DNA of 64,000 bases from Ferruginibacter sp. Its GTDB lineage: Bacteria > Bacteroidota > Bacteroidia > Chitinophagales > Chitinophagaceae. Below are positions 1 through 7,989 of the stretch, in pieces. Location: contig NZ_JAQBNR010000074.1 in NCBI RefSeq assembly GCF_028288465.1, positions 1-64,000 of the forward strand. The letters run 5' to 3'. The translations under genes and the position numbers were made by a program. The notes below the pieces were generated by a model. That model saw nothing but the letters and a program-made list of their open reading frames with translations. It was not told the DNA's origin and searched no databases. Numbering within the stretch: position 1 is the first letter of the stretch; the number at the start of each line of letters is the position of its first letter.

Positions 1-837
1 GTTGGTGGCATTCAGATATCGGCTCATGCTTGGGTCGTATCCAAACAATGAAGTAGTAGCGCCCACTTCAGCACCCATGTTACAAATGGTACCTTTTCCT
101 GTACAACTCATGCTGGTAGCGCCTTCGCCAAAATATTCCACCACAGCGCCGGTACCACCTTTAACGGTTAATATACCTGCCACTTTTAGGATAACATCTT
201 TGGGAGCCGCCCAGCCACTCAGCTTGCCGGTTAATTTAATACCAATAAGCTTAGGCATTTTTAATTCCCATGCCAAACCCGCCATAACATCACAGGCATC
301 CGCACCACCTACACCAATGGCTATCATTCCCAAACCGCCTGCATTTACTGTATGACTGTCTGTCCCAATCATCATTCCACCAGGAAAGGCATAATTTTCC
401 AATACCACCTGGTGAATGATACCTGCACCGGGTTTCCAGAAACCGATACCATATTTATTACTTACAGAGGCCAGGAAATCATATACTTCACTGCTTTCAT
501 GCACAGCCCTGTCCAAATCTGTTTTACTGTTTTCCTTTGCTTCAATTAAATGATCGCAATGTACTGTAGAAGGCACTGCCACTGTTGCTCTGCCACTTTG
601 CATAAACTGTAACAATGCCATCTGGGCTGTTGCATCCTGCATTGCCACACGGTCTGGCGCAAAATCCACGTAACTCTTTCCCCGCTCGTACGCTGTGGTG
701 GCTTCGCCCTGCCAAAGATGAGCGTACAATATTTTCTCAGTAAGTGTTAATGGTTTGCCAACCGCTTTACGGGCTGCTTCAATACGGCTGCCAAAATTGG
801 CATACAGTTTTTTGATCATTTCAATGTCGAAGGCCAT
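1..837 (-). CDS. acnA: Aconitate hydratase, N-terminal part (cut by window edge)
   Basis: This is the 5' part of an aconitase, which interconverts citrate and isocitrate in the TCA cycle in the cytoplasm. Reading the minus strand from the ATG at 837 gives 279 codons with no stop before the window edge. The N-terminus is MAFDIEMIKKLYANFG. Later come VAVPSTVHCDHLIEA, TDSHTVNAGGLGMIAIGVGGADA and SCTGKGTICNMGAEVGA, all hallmarks of the mitochondrial-type aconitase family. The three cysteines that hold the 4Fe-4S cluster lie further on in the protein and are not in the window. A TAATTTTG -7-like box sits on the minus strand at 928-935, about 90 bases upstream of the start. I am sure of the family; the exact class name is inferred. 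Confidence 0.93.
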   Translation of the reverse strand, partial: MAFDIEMIKKLYANFGSRIEAARKAVGKPLTLTEKILYAHLWQGEATTAYERGKSYVDFAPDRVAMQDATAQMALLQFMQSGRATVAVPSTVHCDHLIEAKENSKTDLDRAVHESSEVYDFLASVSNKYGIGFWKPGAGIIHQVVLENYAFPGGMMIGTDSHTVNAGGLGMIAIGVGGADACDVMAGLAWELKMPKLIGIKLTGKLSGWAAPKDVILKVAGILTVKGGTGAVVEYFGEGATSMSCTGKGTICNMGAEVGATTSLFGYDPSMSRYLNATN

Positions 838-1005
838 GCTGATAATTTTATAATTTATTTTAAAATATACCGTTTCCTTATCATAGTAAGGTGTAGTTTT
901 TGCTATGATAGATTTGCCGGATGGGTGCAAAATTACTAAAAAGACAGTAAGCGAAGCCATCAAATTGATCCGGCTTATTTAATTTTATTATTTTACATTA
1001 GCAGT

Positions 1006-1227
1006 ATGAACCGTTTTAAACAATTTATTGAATGGCAGGTATTTGGCGTTTGCAGCGCCATCGGCGAAAAAATGGGCATTGCTACATCCACCATTCGTAA
1101 AAATTTTATTTATATTTCGTTTCTTACCATGGGCTCACCGGTAATTATCTATTTGTTTGTTGCTTTCTGGATGAATATAAAACGGTACATCCTGAATGCC
1201 AGGCGAAATCCTTTAAGGTATCTGTAG
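1006..1227 (+). CDS. Small PspC-domain-like membrane protein
   Basis: A 73-residue protein. Residues 10-55 follow the PspC pattern: a G-V-C-S-A-I-G-E-K-M-G-I stretch, then a single hydrophobic helix (about residues 31-56, FIYISFLTMGSPVIIYLFVAFW) and a short basic tail. PspC proteins are inner-membrane proteins linked to the phage-shock envelope stress response. This copy has only the core domain, without the leucine-zipper tail of enterobacterial PspC. No psp partner lies nearby; it stands alone between aconitase (divergent) and an AraC regulator 37 bases downstream. The family call rests on the motif alone. Confidence 0.65.
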   Translation: MNRFKQFIEWQVFGVCSAIGEKMGIATSTIRKNFIYISFLTMGSPVIIYLFVAFWMNIKRYILNARRNPLRYL

Positions 1228-1264
1228 CTGAACCACTTTTTTACTGTCTAAACTTTGCTTTTTC

Positions 1265-2260
1265 ATGATTGTCTTCAACATCAATCATACAGATTATACC
1301 TTGCTGTTAAAGGATCTTGCTGCAGAGTTTGGCATTGCCTTTACTGGAGATGATTATGTTGATTTACCTGAATCAGCCGGCAAAGGATGCATTAAAATAT
1401 TAAAGCTGTTTGATGAATTACAGGTGCTGGTAGCAGACGTTACCTTCAATAAAACCCTGATCACTTCCAGGGAATATTCTGACAGCCGCTTTTTTATATT
1501 GCATTTTGATGACGTAAATATTACCAACACTGCAAAATTGAAAGTTGACGGCGAAACATTACTGAAGACCAACACCCGACATGCTGTAGCGAGGCTAACA
1601 AGCAACATGTTTGTGAATACAGAAGAGCTGCCTGCCGGACTGCATATCCGCTCCATCAAAATTTTATTCAGCGAAAGCTGGCTCAAGAAATACCTGGATC
1701 TGTCACCGGAACAACCGGTATTGGAGAAATACCTTTCGCTGAAGACGGAGAGCTTTGATATAGAATCTTTGGATACTGAATACTTGCGGCTGATGGATGA
1801 TATATTTCAGGTACCGCAGCATGATCCTTTACAAAATATCTTTTTACAAAATAGGGTAACGTTGCTGATAGAACGTTTTTTTACGCGTTTACACGACAAA
1901 AGTAGTTTGCTGGAAGGGCGGTTTAGCCTCACCGATGATGAGGTACAGCGGCTGATAAAGGTGGAACAGTTACTCATCAATAACCTGGGTGAAACGCCAC
2001 CGACAATTGACGAATTTTCAAAACTTGTATCCATGAGTTCTACCAAACTTAAAAAAAGTTTTAAGGGTATTTATGGCGACAGTATTTATGCTTACTATCA
2101 AAAAGTGCGTATGCAAAAAGCACGGGAATTATTGATGAGTGGCAAATACAAGGTTAATGAAGCCGCTTCCACAATTGGCTATCAAAATACAAGCAATTTT
2201 ATAATGGCATTTAAAAAACAGTTTGGCATTTCGCCGGGCGAAGTGGCCGGTTTACAATAA
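1265..2260 (+). CDS. AraC-family transcriptional regulator (copy 1)
   Basis: A 331-residue protein with an AraC/XylS two-helix-turn-helix DNA-binding domain in the last ~100 residues (PPTIDEFSKLVSMSSTKLKK, then ARELLMSGKYKVNEAASTIGYQNTSNF, then FKKQFGISPGEV). The N-terminal ~220 residues are not a cupin I can recognise. The protein is closely related along its length to the next gene, 31 bases downstream, so the two look like a tandem duplication and are probably co-transcribed. Nothing in the sequence names the effector. No signal peptide or membrane segment is seen, so it should act in the cytoplasm. Confidence 0.85.
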   Translation: MIVFNINHTDYTLLLKDLAAEFGIAFTGDDYVDLPESAGKGCIKILKLFDELQVLVADVTFNKTLITSREYSDSRFFILHFDDVNITNTAKLKVDGETLLKTNTRHAVARLTSNMFVNTEELPAGLHIRSIKILFSESWLKKYLDLSPEQPVLEKYLSLKTESFDIESLDTEYLRLMDDIFQVPQHDPLQNIFLQNRVTLLIERFFTRLHDKSSLLEGRFSLTDDEVQRLIKVEQLLINNLGETPPTIDEFSKLVSMSSTKLKKSFKGIYGDSIYAYYQKVRMQKARELLMSGKYKVNEAASTIGYQNTSNFIMAFKKQFGISPGEVAGLQ

Positions 2261-2291
2261 AAGTTATATTGCACCATAAATAACAGCGTTT

Positions 2292-3272
2292 TTGTTCCAG
2301 TTTTCTTACAAATACAACGATCATGTGGTGTACCTGCAAAACCTTGCTGACGCTTTGGGTGTGCCCGTAATTAATAATACTATTTGGTTACCCCCCCCAA
2401 TAGGTTCGGGATACATAAAAGTGGTGGTGATGGCGAATGGTTTACAGGTGCTGATCAACGAATGCACGCTCAATACAGACATTTGTTTTTCAAGGGAAGA
2501 AACAACCATTGCAGCCTATACCATCCGGTTTGACCAGGTAAGAAATATGAAAAAACTTACCCTTGAAATAGGAGAAGATTCACTGGAAGAAAAAAATGAA
2601 TTTTATTCCGGCGCTTTTTTAACCAATTCGCTGGCTACATTAAAATATACCACCAATGCCGGGCTGGAAGACCGGTGCATCAATATTTATTTTACAGAAG
2701 AATGGTTCAACCAGTTCTCAGGTGTTAAAACGAACGACTACTTTTTTACTCAATACCTTTCATTAAAAACTGCAGCTTACACTTTTGAAGTACTGAATAT
2801 TGAATACCGGGAGCTGATGGAAGAAATATTTTTTTTGCAGGAAGATCACCCTATGTACAAAACAGTTTTGCAAAACCGGGTGATGCTGTTGCTGGAAAAG
2901 TTTTTGCGAAGCCTGTATGTAAAAATGACACCCTCAAATTCGGAAAAAGCTGTTGAAGAAGCTGATATAAAAAAGTTGATGCTGGCTGAAGCTGTTTTGG
3001 TAAACGATCTCAGTACTGCACCTCCCTCTATCAGCGACCTCGCAAAAATTGCCTTGATGAGTGAAACAAAATTAAAGGCCAGTTTTAAAAAATTGTATGG
3101 CCTGAACCCATATGCCTATTATCAAAAAACCCGGATGTTTAAAGCCAGGCTATTGATTACCAAACGCAGATTTTCTGTAAAGGAAACCGGCAGACAGCTG
3201 GGCTTTCAGAACCTCAGTAATTTTACCATTGCTTACAAAAAGGAGTTCAATACCCTTCCCGGGAAGGAATAA
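2292..3272 (+). CDS. AraC-family transcriptional regulator (copy 2)
   Basis: A 326-residue paralogue of the preceding regulator with the same layout: an N-terminal domain of unknown ligand and a C-terminal AraC helix-turn-helix region (PPSISDLAKIALMSETKLKA ... LGFQNLSNFTIAYKKEFN). I use the TTG at 2292 because the N-termini of the two copies then line up (MIVFNINHTDY against (L)FQFSYKYNDH); no in-frame ATG lies near this position. A C8 run at 2392-2399 codes for prolines and is a plausible spot for slippage or sequencing error, but the frame stays open across it. Confidence 0.82.
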   Translation: MFQFSYKYNDHVVYLQNLADALGVPVINNTIWLPPPIGSGYIKVVVMANGLQVLINECTLNTDICFSREETTIAAYTIRFDQVRNMKKLTLEIGEDSLEEKNEFYSGAFLTNSLATLKYTTNAGLEDRCINIYFTEEWFNQFSGVKTNDYFFTQYLSLKTAAYTFEVLNIEYRELMEEIFFLQEDHPMYKTVLQNRVMLLLEKFLRSLYVKMTPSNSEKAVEEADIKKLMLAEAVLVNDLSTAPPSISDLAKIALMSETKLKASFKKLYGLNPYAYYQKTRMFKARLLITKRRFSVKETGRQLGFQNLSNFTIAYKKEFNTLPGKE

Positions 3273-3344
3273 TTCCACGCCTTAAAAAAACTTTTGCGGT
3301 TATTTTTATGTCGGATGCGGGCATGTGTGTAAATGACACAATGT

Positions 3345-3352
3345 TATCTTTG
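3345..3352 (+). promoter_or_regulatory. -7 promoter box of a possible sRNA gene
   Basis: TATCTTTG matches the Bacteroidota -7 consensus TAnnTTTG exactly. The -33 element is weak: the best candidate is TGTG at 3324-3327. The predicted start of transcription is near 3359, and no open reading frame follows before the terminator at 3471-3494. Confidence 0.4.
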
Positions 3353-3358
3353 AGAAGA

Positions 3359-3494
3359 TAAATACACAGTTTAAGTATTTACAACCCCGTTTTTTTTCAA
3401 TTCCTATCCACTTGTAATAGTGTTACTATTACATTTAAACCACAGCTGACCTTCAATTTACAAGTTTTCGTCCCGATGTTATCGGGATTTTTTT
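3359..3494 (+). ncRNA. Candidate small RNA, ~135 nt, between copy 2 and kdsA
   Basis: A short unit with its own -7 box, three hairpins and a terminator, and no coding potential. Hairpin 1 is AAATAC (3360-3365) with GTATTT (3375-3380). Hairpin 2 is TGTAATAGT (3413-3421), loop GTT, ACTATTACA (3425-3433), nine perfect pairs. Hairpin 3 is the terminator. It could instead be the 3' untranslated region of the AraC gene that ends at 3272, because the -33 element is weak. No known RNA family is recognised. Confidence 0.4.
3471..3494 (+). terminator. Rho-independent terminator
   Basis: TCCCGAT (3471-3477), loop GTT, ATCGGGA (3481-3487), followed by seven T. It ends plus-strand transcription coming from the AraC pair or from the candidate sRNA; kdsA lies convergent just beyond it. 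Confidence 0.85.
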
Positions 3495-3513
3495 ATGCCT
3501 TGCCAAAATTGGG

Positions 3514-4335
3514 TTAGATAATCGCGGCCCTTAAACGAACCAATTTTTCCAGCAAAGGTTCCAATAAATCCAATCGCAGCATGTTGGCGCCATCGCTTTT
3601 TGCTACTGCGGGATTGGGATGTGTTTCAATAAACAATCCGTCAGAACCTGTTGCTATGGCCGCTTTGGCAATAGTTTCAATTAATTCAGGATTACCTCCA
3701 GTTACGCCACCACTTTGATTAGGTTGTTGCAGGGAGTGTGTACAATCCATAATTACAGGCACGTTGATTTGCTTCATCCACGTAATGTTCCGGTAATCTA
3801 CTACCAAATCCTGGTAGCCAAAACTGTTGCCTCTTTCTATAAGTCCCACTTTACCATTGCCTGTATTATTGATTTTCTCCACAGCAAATTTCATAGAGGG
3901 GCCGTTGACAAACTGTCCTTTTTTTACATTAACAATTTTCCCTGTTTCGCCGGCGGCGATCAGCAGGTCTGTTTGCCTGCAAAGAAAGGCCGGTATTTGT
4001 AAGATATCAACATAGCCCGCAGCCATGGCTGCCTCCTGGGCGGTATGAATATCTGACGTGGTAGGAATATTAAATTTTTCACCCGTTTTCTTTACCAGTT
4101 GCAACGCGGCTTCATCACCAATACCCGTAAAGGAACCGGCGCTGGTACGATTGGCCTTACGGTAAGATGCCTTGAAAATATAAGGAATTCCAAATCTGCG
4201 GCAAATAGTAGATACTTTATCCGCCACTTCCATCACAAGTGCCTCATCTTCCACAACACACGGACCGGCTATTAAAAAGAAATTGTTTTCATCGTATTGC
4301 TGATTGGCAAACAGCTCTTGCAGGTATTTTTCCAT
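3514..4335 (-). CDS. kdsA: 3-deoxy-8-phosphooctulonate (Kdo-8-P) synthase
   Basis: A 273-residue cytoplasmic enzyme that condenses phosphoenolpyruvate with D-arabinose 5-phosphate to Kdo 8-phosphate, the precursor of the Kdo sugar of the lipopolysaccharide inner core. The sequence shows the family blocks FLIAGPCVVEDE, FKASYRKANRTSAGSFTG, TSDIHTAQEAA, QIPAFLCRQTDLL, ERGNSFGYQDLVVDYR, MDCTHSLQQPN and DGLFIETHPNPAVAKSDGANM. Length is normal for the family. Both neighbours on this strand are remnants, so the gene is likely transcribed alone. Confidence 0.97.
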   Translation of the reverse strand: MEKYLQELFANQQYDENNFFLIAGPCVVEDEALVMEVADKVSTICRRFGIPYIFKASYRKANRTSAGSFTGIGDEAALQLVKKTGEKFNIPTTSDIHTAQEAAMAAGYVDILQIPAFLCRQTDLLIAAGETGKIVNVKKGQFVNGPSMKFAVEKINNTGNGKVGLIERGNSFGYQDLVVDYRNITWMKQINVPVIMDCTHSLQQPNQSGGVTGGNPELIETIAKAAIATGSDGLFIETHPNPAVAKSDGANMLRLDLLEPLLEKLVRLRAAII

Positions 4336-4416
4336 GCTGCGAAATTAAGCCATCGCGATCAATATTTTGAAATACCATGTTTGTATAGCGTAAAGAAAAA
4401 GCAGGTAAAAAAAAAC

Positions 4417-4634
4417 TCAACGCCCTATAGCTTTAAGAAATTCTTCTTTTTTTCTGCGTGCTACATCAAGTACAACACCATTTTTCATTACCACCTGCCC
4501 ACCCTCCCCTCTGATATATTTCTCTACTCCGTTTTTATTTATGATGTAGCTATGATGAATGCGGATGAACATGGACGAAGGCAATATGTCTTCAAAATCT
4601 TTCAGCGTTTTAGCCGTGATTATTTTGCGCTTAA
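4417..4634 (-). pseudogene. LytTR response-regulator tail (gene remnant)
   Basis: Reading the minus strand gives RKIITAKTLKDFEDILP, FIRIHHSYIINKNG and VARRKKEEFLKAIGR, followed by a stop at 4417-4419. This is the last ~70 residues of a LytTR DNA-binding domain; the intact regulator at 60243-60938 has the equivalents ITAKTLKSM and FIRIHKSYIINK. The receiver domain and the start of LytTR are missing. Upstream it runs directly into a sensor-kinase fragment, which fits a deletion that removed the end of the kinase and the start of the regulator. Confidence 0.8.
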
Positions 4635-4649
4635 CCGTGATAAAAAAAA

Positions 4650-5382
4650 CAGAAACTTGTACGAAAATTTTTTATCCCACCGCAATTCTTCCAGTTCAAT
4701 ATACAGCTCTAAAGCTTCCATATACTTACAGCAGGGCGATACGTTGTGGTGGCGTTTTCTGGAATGGAACGATTTAATTTTGTAAACTTGGAAAGATATA
4801 ACGTCGCTTTTTCTTTTTCATCAATTTGTATAAGATTATCAATTGAGGTAAGGCAATTAAAAGTAAAATGTGGATTCATCTGCACCCTTAACGCTTCCGG
4901 TTTTGCTTTTAATAACTATTCTTCGATACTGCACATTTCAATATTGGTTTGCTGCAATAACTGCTCTGCTTCCATCGACTTTATTTATTGCCCATTAGTC
5001 TCGCAATGGTACCCAATATCTGTAAATGCCTGGTGGTATAAAAATTCTTGTCAGGATATTCACTATCGATAATGCCGATCAGTTCATCGTTGTATATCAC
5101 CGGCACTGTAATCTCGCTCAGGCGCTCCATTTCATCAGGCCGGTAAAGTTCATCTTTACACGTGTCTGATATTAACAATGGCTCATTCGCTTGCATCACA
5201 TGCCCTAATACACCCTGCCTCGGCATTACATCAAAAAGCTGCTTTCTTATTTCTTCGATAGAGCCCTTTGGACCGAAGCCGGCTTTTTGCAGCATCCTGG
5301 TCTTGTCGTCATTCCATAAACACATCATGCAGTCAACAAATCCGAGGCGGCCAATCAGTCTTTTTGCCACGTCCCTATTCCG
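4650..5382 (-). pseudogene. GAF-domain LytS-type sensor kinase, decayed
   Basis: The minus strand from about 5378 to 4984 codes for a clean GAF domain (DVAKRLIGRLGFVDCMM, MPRQGVLGHVMQ, VPVIYNDELIGIIDSE, HLQILGTIARLM). After GNK the frame breaks at about 4981-4988: adding one base restores IKSMEAEQLLQQTNIEMCSIEE. A TAG at 4916-4918 replaces an expected CAG. The reading then gives the His-kinase core RVQMNPHFTFNCLTSIDNLIQ and KATLYLSKF. A second frameshift near 4745-4775 precedes MEALELYIELEELRWDKKF. The ATPase domain is absent. The gene is non-functional. The 160-residue open frame 4981-5463 that covers the GAF part begins with out-of-frame residues from the neighbouring remnant and is not a real gene. 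Confidence 0.8.
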
Positions 5383-5887
5383 CATCAACGTAAGTAAAAA
5401 CAAGGTTATTGATTGTTGGTTTGATGGCATAACCCTGCGGATTAATCTGCCAGAAGCGATCAATTATTTTGGCTGAATTATCAATACCGTTGTTGTTTCC
5501 ATTCGTAACACCAGTGGGTAACAAATCACTGTTCTTCTAGCTTGTGGTGGGGTAAGTGCTGAAAACAATTTGCCCGTTGCCTGTTCCGGAAGCAGCATTA
5601 AACTGCAATGGAAAATACCGGGTATTGCTTCCAAAAGGGATTAAATAATTACCTCCGTTTCCGGCACCTATTGACCAGATGAGCTGGTTGCCGGCGCCCT
5701 CGCTTTGGATGTATCCTGCACCATTAAAAGTGATGGCTGTATTATCGGGGTTATCAACAATTAATGAAGCGTTGTTATCTATTGTTATTACGCCACCATT
5801 TATGACGAGTCTCGCCTGCGCCATAGCAAGCACGCTGGTTAAGAGAAAGATGCTGAGCAGCGATAACTGCTGTTTAATATTTGTCAT
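5382..5887 (-). pseudogene. Secreted surface protein, N-terminal remnant
   Basis: From the ATG at 5887 the minus strand encodes a signal peptide (LLSIFLLTSVLAMAQA) and about 95 residues of a glycine/asparagine-rich exported protein, up to a TAG at 5537-5539. The same frame continues past the stop with LLPTGVTNGNNNGIDN and IIDRFWQINPQGYAIKPTIN. This style is common in large type IX secretion cargo proteins of this phylum (family resemblance, not a named match). At about 5372-5382 the sequence switches abruptly to the GAF kinase, marking a deletion junction. An in-frame extension to 6028 exists but lacks a signal-like start, so I place the start at 5887. Confidence 0.7.
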
Positions 5888-6046
5888 ACATGCTATTTGT
5901 TTGCTGAAAAATGTTTTAATAAAACTATCCTTTTCAATACCGGGCTGCAAGCCGACTTTTTTAACTGGCGTTGTTTTTTTAGCAACCGGCGGAAAGCAGG
6001 TCATTGGTTTTATGTTTACTTTTGACAATCAGACTAAAGGATCAAT

Positions 6047-6985
6047 ATGATAAAAGAAAAAATACTGGTAATTGGTGCCAGCGGACAGATAGGTGTTGAA
6101 CTTACACTCGCCCTCAGAAAAATTTATGGCAACGCCAGTGTGGTAGCGAGTGATTTGAGGGAAGAGAATGAACTGCTGAAAGGCACCGGTCCCTATGTAA
6201 GCCTGGATGTGATGAATAAAGAGATGCTGCATGTGCAGGTGATACGGCAAAATATTACGCAGATATATTTACTCGCCGCCATCCTTTCTGCCACGGGCGA
6301 AAAAAATCCTAACCTTGCCTGGAGCTTGAATATGCAAAGCCTGCTGAATGTGCTGGACATTGCCAAAGAAGAAAAAATACATAAGGTATACTGGCCCAGC
6401 TCCATCGCTGTTTTCGGCCCGACTTCTCCCAAAAAAGACTGTCCCCAACAAACCGTTATTGAACCCATCACTGTGTATGGTATCAGCAAATATGCAGGCG
6501 AATTCTGGTGTAATTATTACCACCAACGTTGGGGACTTGACGTAAGAAGCATTCGCTACCCTGGTCTCATCAGTTATAAAAGTGCCCCGGGTGGTGGCAC
6601 TACGGATTACGCAGTAGAAATATTTCACGAAGCATTGGAAGAAAAAAAATACGACTGTTTTTTACAAGAGGACACTTACCTGCCCATGATGTACATGCCT
6701 GATGCCATCAAAGCTACACTGGAACTGATGGAAGCGCCTGCAGAAAAAATAACCATCCGCACATCATACAATATTTCAGGTATGAGTTTTTCCCCGAAGG
6801 AAATTGCAGCTGAAATAAAAAAACATATACCTGAATTTATTATCAGCTACAAGCCGGATTACCGTCAGCAGATTGCCAACAGCTGGCCGCAAAGTATTGA
6901 TGACAGTGTAGCTAGAAAAGACTGGGGATGGAAAGAAGATTTCGATTTATCGGCTATGACAAAAGACATGCTTGAAAATTTATAA
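6047..6985 (+). CDS. NAD-dependent epimerase/dehydratase, short-chain L-threonine dehydrogenase type
   Basis: A 312-residue cytoplasmic enzyme of the extended SDR family. The NAD-binding glycine motif is VIGASGQIG at residues 8-16, and the catalytic YxxxK is YGISK with SSIAVFGP upstream. RSIRYPGLISYKSAPGGGTTDYAVEIFHEAL and YLPMMYMPDA match the SDR-type L-threonine 3-dehydrogenases (EC 1.1.1.103), which oxidise threonine to 2-amino-3-ketobutyrate. No kbl lyase gene lies in this window. The gene stands alone between the remnants and the barrel genes; length fits the family. Confidence 0.85.
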   Translation: MIKEKILVIGASGQIGVELTLALRKIYGNASVVASDLREENELLKGTGPYVSLDVMNKEMLHVQVIRQNITQIYLLAAILSATGEKNPNLAWSLNMQSLLNVLDIAKEEKIHKVYWPSSIAVFGPTSPKKDCPQQTVIEPITVYGISKYAGEFWCNYYHQRWGLDVRSIRYPGLISYKSAPGGGTTDYAVEIFHEALEEKKYDCFLQEDTYLPMMYMPDAIKATLELMEAPAEKITIRTSYNISGMSFSPKEIAAEIKKHIPEFIISYKPDYRQQIANSWPQSIDDSVARKDWGWKEDFDLSAMTKDMLENL

Positions 6986-7059
6986 CAGCATTACTTTTAA
7001 AAGTTTCAGTATGTATCAGGGGCAACTAACGGTAAAGGATATACGATAAATAAACCCGG

Positions 7060-7091
7060 TTGATGAATGAATTATTTTCCTGATACTTTTA
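7060..7091 (+). promoter_or_regulatory. Promoter of the first barrel gene
   Basis: TTGA at 7060-7063 and TACTTTTA at 7084-7091, separated by 20 bases, resemble the TTTG / TAnnTTTG pair of this phylum. The gene starts at 7136. Confidence 0.35.
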
Positions 7092-7135
7092 CCTGATTTT
7101 CATCGTTTGGTATGTTTTTACCCTAAAAAATCCAG

Positions 7136-7747
7136 ATGAAAAAAGTATTGTTCGTTTTAGCTATTTCAACGTTTGCACTTGGTGCAAAAACATTTGCCCA
7201 GGAAGAAGGCTCGTTTAAACCATTTAAAGTAGACCTTTCTGTCGGCTATGCTATACCCGCGGGAGGTACAGGTTCTAAGGGTGGTGCCTTATTCGCAATA
7301 GAACCCAAATATGCTGTAATGCCACAATTAAGCCTTGGTTTACGACTGGAGATAGCGGCTACCGTGTCCGGTACAAATCTTACAAACGTTGACGCTAATA
7401 CAACAGCATCTGTTAAGGCTGCCGCATCATATCTTGCCACGGGTGATTTTTATTTTAACAACAACGACTTTCGCCCGTTTTTAGGAGCAGGTGCCGGTTT
7501 ATATCAAACTGCCGGCGCAGAGGTTACACAAACAACGACGGATGTTACTGTCGCTTCCAGTACAAAATTTGGTGGCATGGTAAGAGGTGGTTTCGAGTAT
7601 AAACATTTTCGTTTGGGCCTTGAGTATAATTTTATCGGAAAGACAATTGTTCCGCCAACATCAGGTACCAGCAACAATGGCTACGAAATAAAGAACGGTT
7701 ACGCCGGTATCAAAATGGGATTTTGCATCGGTGGTGGCAGACTGTAA
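7136..7747 (+). CDS. Outer-membrane beta-barrel protein (copy 1 of 3)
   Basis: A 203-residue exported protein: signal peptide MKKVLFVLAISTFALGAKTFAQ, then repeated amphipathic strands with the alternating glycine/aromatic pattern of small eight-stranded barrels (VDLSVGYAIPAGG, PKYAVMPQLSLGLRLE, FRPFLGAGAGLYQ, GFEYKHFRLGLEYNF) and a C-terminal strand. Function is not evident. Two further small barrels follow, both on the plus strand and separated from each other by terminators. Confidence 0.75.
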   Translation: MKKVLFVLAISTFALGAKTFAQEEGSFKPFKVDLSVGYAIPAGGTGSKGGALFAIEPKYAVMPQLSLGLRLEIAATVSGTNLTNVDANTTASVKAAASYLATGDFYFNNNDFRPFLGAGAGLYQTAGAEVTQTTTDVTVASSTKFGGMVRGGFEYKHFRLGLEYNFIGKTIVPPTSGTSNNGYEIKNGYAGIKMGFCIGGGRL

Positions 7748-7771
7748 TCAACAATCAGAAAAAATGAATAA

Positions 7772-7803
7772 AGAGACTTGCATACATGTGCAAGTCTCTT
7801 TTA
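7772..7803 (+). terminator. Rho-independent terminator after barrel gene 1
   Basis: AGAGACTTGCA, a six-base loop, then TGCAAGTCTCT followed by T residues; eleven perfect pairs. It separates the first barrel gene from the second. Confidence 0.9.
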
Positions 7804-7938
7804 ATTGTAACGAAGATGATCATTTAGATAATGGCATAAGACTACCAGCTGATAAATTAAAGCTCCATACCCTACACAGCAATACTCATGAACAAACCAT
7901 TGCAATCAACCGATTAATAAAAAATAACAATATCCTTC

Positions 7939-7970
7939 TTTGGCCAACGCTCTTCACGGGCTTATCTTTA
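7939..7970 (+). promoter_or_regulatory. Promoter of the second barrel gene
   Basis: TTTG at 7939-7942 and TATCTTTA at 7963-7970 with a 20-base spacer fit the TTTG / TAnnTTTG promoter well. The start codon follows 19 bases after the -7 box, giving a very short leader. Confidence 0.55.
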
Positions 7971-7989
7971 CATAACAAAAAACTAAACA

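Noticed and set aside
4297..4785. Plus-strand open frame of 162 codons over the kdsA start and the LytTR remnant
   Set aside because: The minus strand carries recognisable family sequence; this frame has none and overlaps the kdsA start.
4981..5463. 160-residue 'GAF protein' as a real gene
   Set aside because: Its first ~30 residues are an out-of-frame read of the secreted-protein remnant and its end is a frameshift inside a decayed kinase. Treated as pseudogene.
5888..6028. N-terminal extension of the secreted-protein remnant
   Set aside because: The extension (KVNIKPMTCFPPVAKK...) precedes a good signal peptide that starts at 5887; an extended form would bury it.
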